A stretch of 7,305 bases of DNA from Alistipes sp. (GTDB lineage: Bacteria > Bacteroidota > Bacteroidia > Bacteroidales > Rikenellaceae): contig JAIEHQ010000076.1 in NCBI GenBank assembly GCA_029065825.1, forward strand, positions 1 through 7,305. The letters are read 5' to 3'. Shown piece after piece: positions 6,037 through 7,305 of this stretch. Under the pieces are notes generated by a model. It saw only the letters and a program-made list of their open reading frames with translations. It ran no database searches and was not told the origin of the DNA. The position numbers and the translations under genes were made by a program. Numbering within the stretch: the first letter of the stretch is position 1; each line of letters opens with the position of its first letter.

Positions 6037-6070
6037 AAAAAATCCGGCAAGGCAAACAGCCTCGCCGGAT
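6037..6070 (-). terminator. Intrinsic terminator of the DUF5723-like gene
   Basis: On the minus strand the arm ATCCGGCGAGGC (6070-6059), a 5-nt loop and the arm GCCTTGCCGGAT (6053-6042) form a 12-bp stem with one internal mismatch. A run of T from 6042 to 6037 follows. It sits 34 bp after the stop codon of the minus-strand gene ending at 6105, the usual position for a gene-end terminator. Confidence 0.87.
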
Positions 6071-6104
6071 CCGAGCCGTATCTCTCAAAGAGACGCAGCA
6101 GGTC

Positions 6105-7305
6105 TCAGCGCTTCATCCGATACTCACTGCGCTTCCATCGATACTCATTATAGGCCTCGATACGCCGCCCACGCCGCCCGATGGGGATACCGAGTCCCAG
6201 CGTGACGTTCATCGACGTGGAGTTGATCGGCAGCCACTGAGGAGTGTGCTTGCAAACGAGCAAATCGGTAGCCACGAAGAAGTTGATCCAGCTGGGGCAC
6301 GCGTTGATGGCCAGCCCCATGGCATGCGCCCGGCCGTTGAGCATCGAGTAGCTGCCCGTCAGCGTGAACCACCGCACGGGATGGAAATTGACCGAAGCGG
6401 TCAGGTTGTGGAACGACCGGCTGTCCCAGACCCGCACGTTGTAGAGCAGTCCCAGGCCTATCTTGTGGCGCCACACCTCGTACTCCGCGCCGACATTGAT
6501 CGAGGTGCGCAGCATGTCGGTGCGCCCCCGGGCGGGATTTTCCCTGTCGAACTCCAGTTCTCCGAAGTCGAATTCCGGCCGCGTCACTTCGCCGCCGACG
6601 ATCTCCACCCCTTCGAACGACTGCGCCTTGCTCATCCGTCCGAGCGAACTCTGCCGTTTGCCCCAGGCGATGAATCCCAGGTCGTTCACGGCCATCGAAA
6701 GCTGCAGGTCGGGAAGCACGTCGTACGTAACGCCCAGATCGACGGCGAAGCCGTAGCCGGCCGGCCCTTCGTAGGAGGCACGGCCCAGATCGTTGAACGA
6801 ATAGTACTCCGACCCGTCCTCGCGGGTCTGAGCCGCAAATTCGATGCCCGAAGTCTCGAACACGCCGTCGGCCTCGACACTCCAGCGATCCTCCTCCAGC
6901 GCCACATCGAGCCGATCGACCGCAACGCGCGCACGTGCGCCGCCGACGAGAAATTTACCCCGCGCACCCAGATAAATCTTCTCCGTAAGCGGGAACGAAT
7001 AGTTGAACCCCGCCTCGACGAAGGCCTGGTCCGTGACCGCGACGTTGCGGATCGAGGCACGCTCCGCCCCCGTCTTCACGAACTCGAAAAGCCCATAGGG
7101 AAGATCTATCTCCGCCTCGTTGCGCAAATTGAGGTCGAACGACCAGAAATTCTTCCCGTTGCGGGTGTATGCGCCGAATCCGATGAGGTTCACGCGCGTG
7201 TCCAGTCCGAAGACGTTCCGCGCACGCAGTTCGCCGAGTGCGGTCGCCGTCGGAACGCTCTTGTCGAAGAGCGTGACCAGGCTTCCCTGGCGGGGATAAA
7301 ACAGT
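6105..7305 (-). CDS. Outer-membrane beta-barrel protein, DUF5723-like, 5' end missing
   Basis: The reading frame enters from the right edge and runs to a TGA at 6105; about 399 residues are visible. The GTG at 7193 is only an internal codon, because the frame stays open upstream of it (visible start FYPRQGSLVTLFDKS), so signal peptide and true start lie outside the window. The sequence is a succession of short amphipathic, aromatic-rich strands, such as FNYSFPLTEKIYLGARGKF, LQLSMAVNDLGFIAWG, YEVWRHKIGLGLLYNVRVW and WFTLTGSYSML, typical of a beta-barrel. Its order resembles the Bacteroidota family DUF5723: an early FGAYTRNGKNFWSFDLNLR, then a barrel, and near the end FFVATDLL followed by MNVTLGLGIPIG. 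The function of that family is not known to me. The C-terminus is basic (YRWKRSEYRMKR) rather than ending in the aromatic residue common in proteobacterial porins. The DUF5723 assignment is from memory of family patterns. Confidence 0.72.
   Translation of the reverse strand, partial: LFYPRQGSLVTLFDKSVPTATALGELRARNVFGLDTRVNLIGFGAYTRNGKNFWSFDLNLRNEAEIDLPYGLFEFVKTGAERASIRNVAVTDQAFVEAGFNYSFPLTEKIYLGARGKFLVGGARARVAVDRLDVALEEDRWSVEADGVFETSGIEFAAQTREDGSEYYSFNDLGRASYEGPAGYGFAVDLGVTYDVLPDLQLSMAVNDLGFIAWGKRQSSLGRMSKAQSFEGVEIVGGEVTRPEFDFGELEFDRENPARGRTDMLRTSINVGAEYEVWRHKIGLGLLYNVRVWDSRSFHNLTASVNFHPVRWFTLTGSYSMLNGRAHAMGLAINACPSWINFFVATDLLVCKHTPQWLPINSTSMNVTLGLGIPIGRRGRRIEAYNEYRWKRSEYRMKR

Noticed and set aside
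5714..6205. Open frames (both strands) through tRNA-Gln and the spacer
   Set aside because: They cross a tRNA, two terminators and a GC-rich spacer, lack a plausible start context and have no family resemblance.
1..7305. CRISPR array, toxin-antitoxin pair or defence cluster
   Set aside because: No regularly spaced repeats and no protein of such a family; nearly all sequence is accounted for by housekeeping genes and their control sites.

Overview
The window looks like a chromosomal housekeeping segment from a GC-rich member of Bacteroidota. An Alistipes/Rikenellaceae-like organism is my best guess, but it is only inferred. Supporting signs are promoters of the Bacteroidota type (TAnnTTTG -7 box, with TTTG about 19 bp upstream in the clearest case), no Shine-Dalgarno sequences before the starts, a tRNA without an encoded CCA, a DUF5723-like barrel protein, and QueA and NadB sequences of Bacteroidota character.

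Layout. Positions 1-1347 (minus) hold most of prfC, peptide chain release factor 3, with its C-terminus cut by the window edge. It lies 18 bp downstream of nadB (L-aspartate oxidase, 1366-2928, minus), so the two are probably cotranscribed. A 154-bp divergent intergenic region holds back-to-back promoters for nadB (minus) and queA (plus, 3083-4291; SAM:tRNA ribosyltransferase-isomerase). queA converges on a nupG-type nucleoside:H+ symporter gene (4371-5621, minus), and a strong bidirectional terminator sits between them (4307-4350). nupG diverges from a tRNA-Gln(CTG) gene (5761-5831, plus), which has a textbook Bacteroidota promoter and its own terminator (5835-5866). After a GC-rich spacer comes a terminator (6037-6070) for a minus-strand outer-membrane barrel protein of DUF5723 type, whose N-terminus runs off the right edge.

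Functional picture. The genes are core functions: NAD de novo synthesis (nadB), translation termination and ribosome recycling (prfC), queuosine tRNA modification (queA), nucleoside uptake (nupG), decoding of CAG (tRNA-Gln) and an envelope protein. They do not form one pathway, and I see no mobile element, CRISPR array, toxin-antitoxin pair or defence system.

The most unusual item is a 51-bp near-perfect palindrome (two exact 24-bp arms, 3-bp centre) made by the last 17 codons of nupG, ending directly at its stop codon. The C-terminal tail of the transporter is therefore encoded by the reverse complement of the conserved codons just before it. This looks like a fold-back/template-switch event, and it also creates a very stable RNA hairpin at the end of the reading frame.
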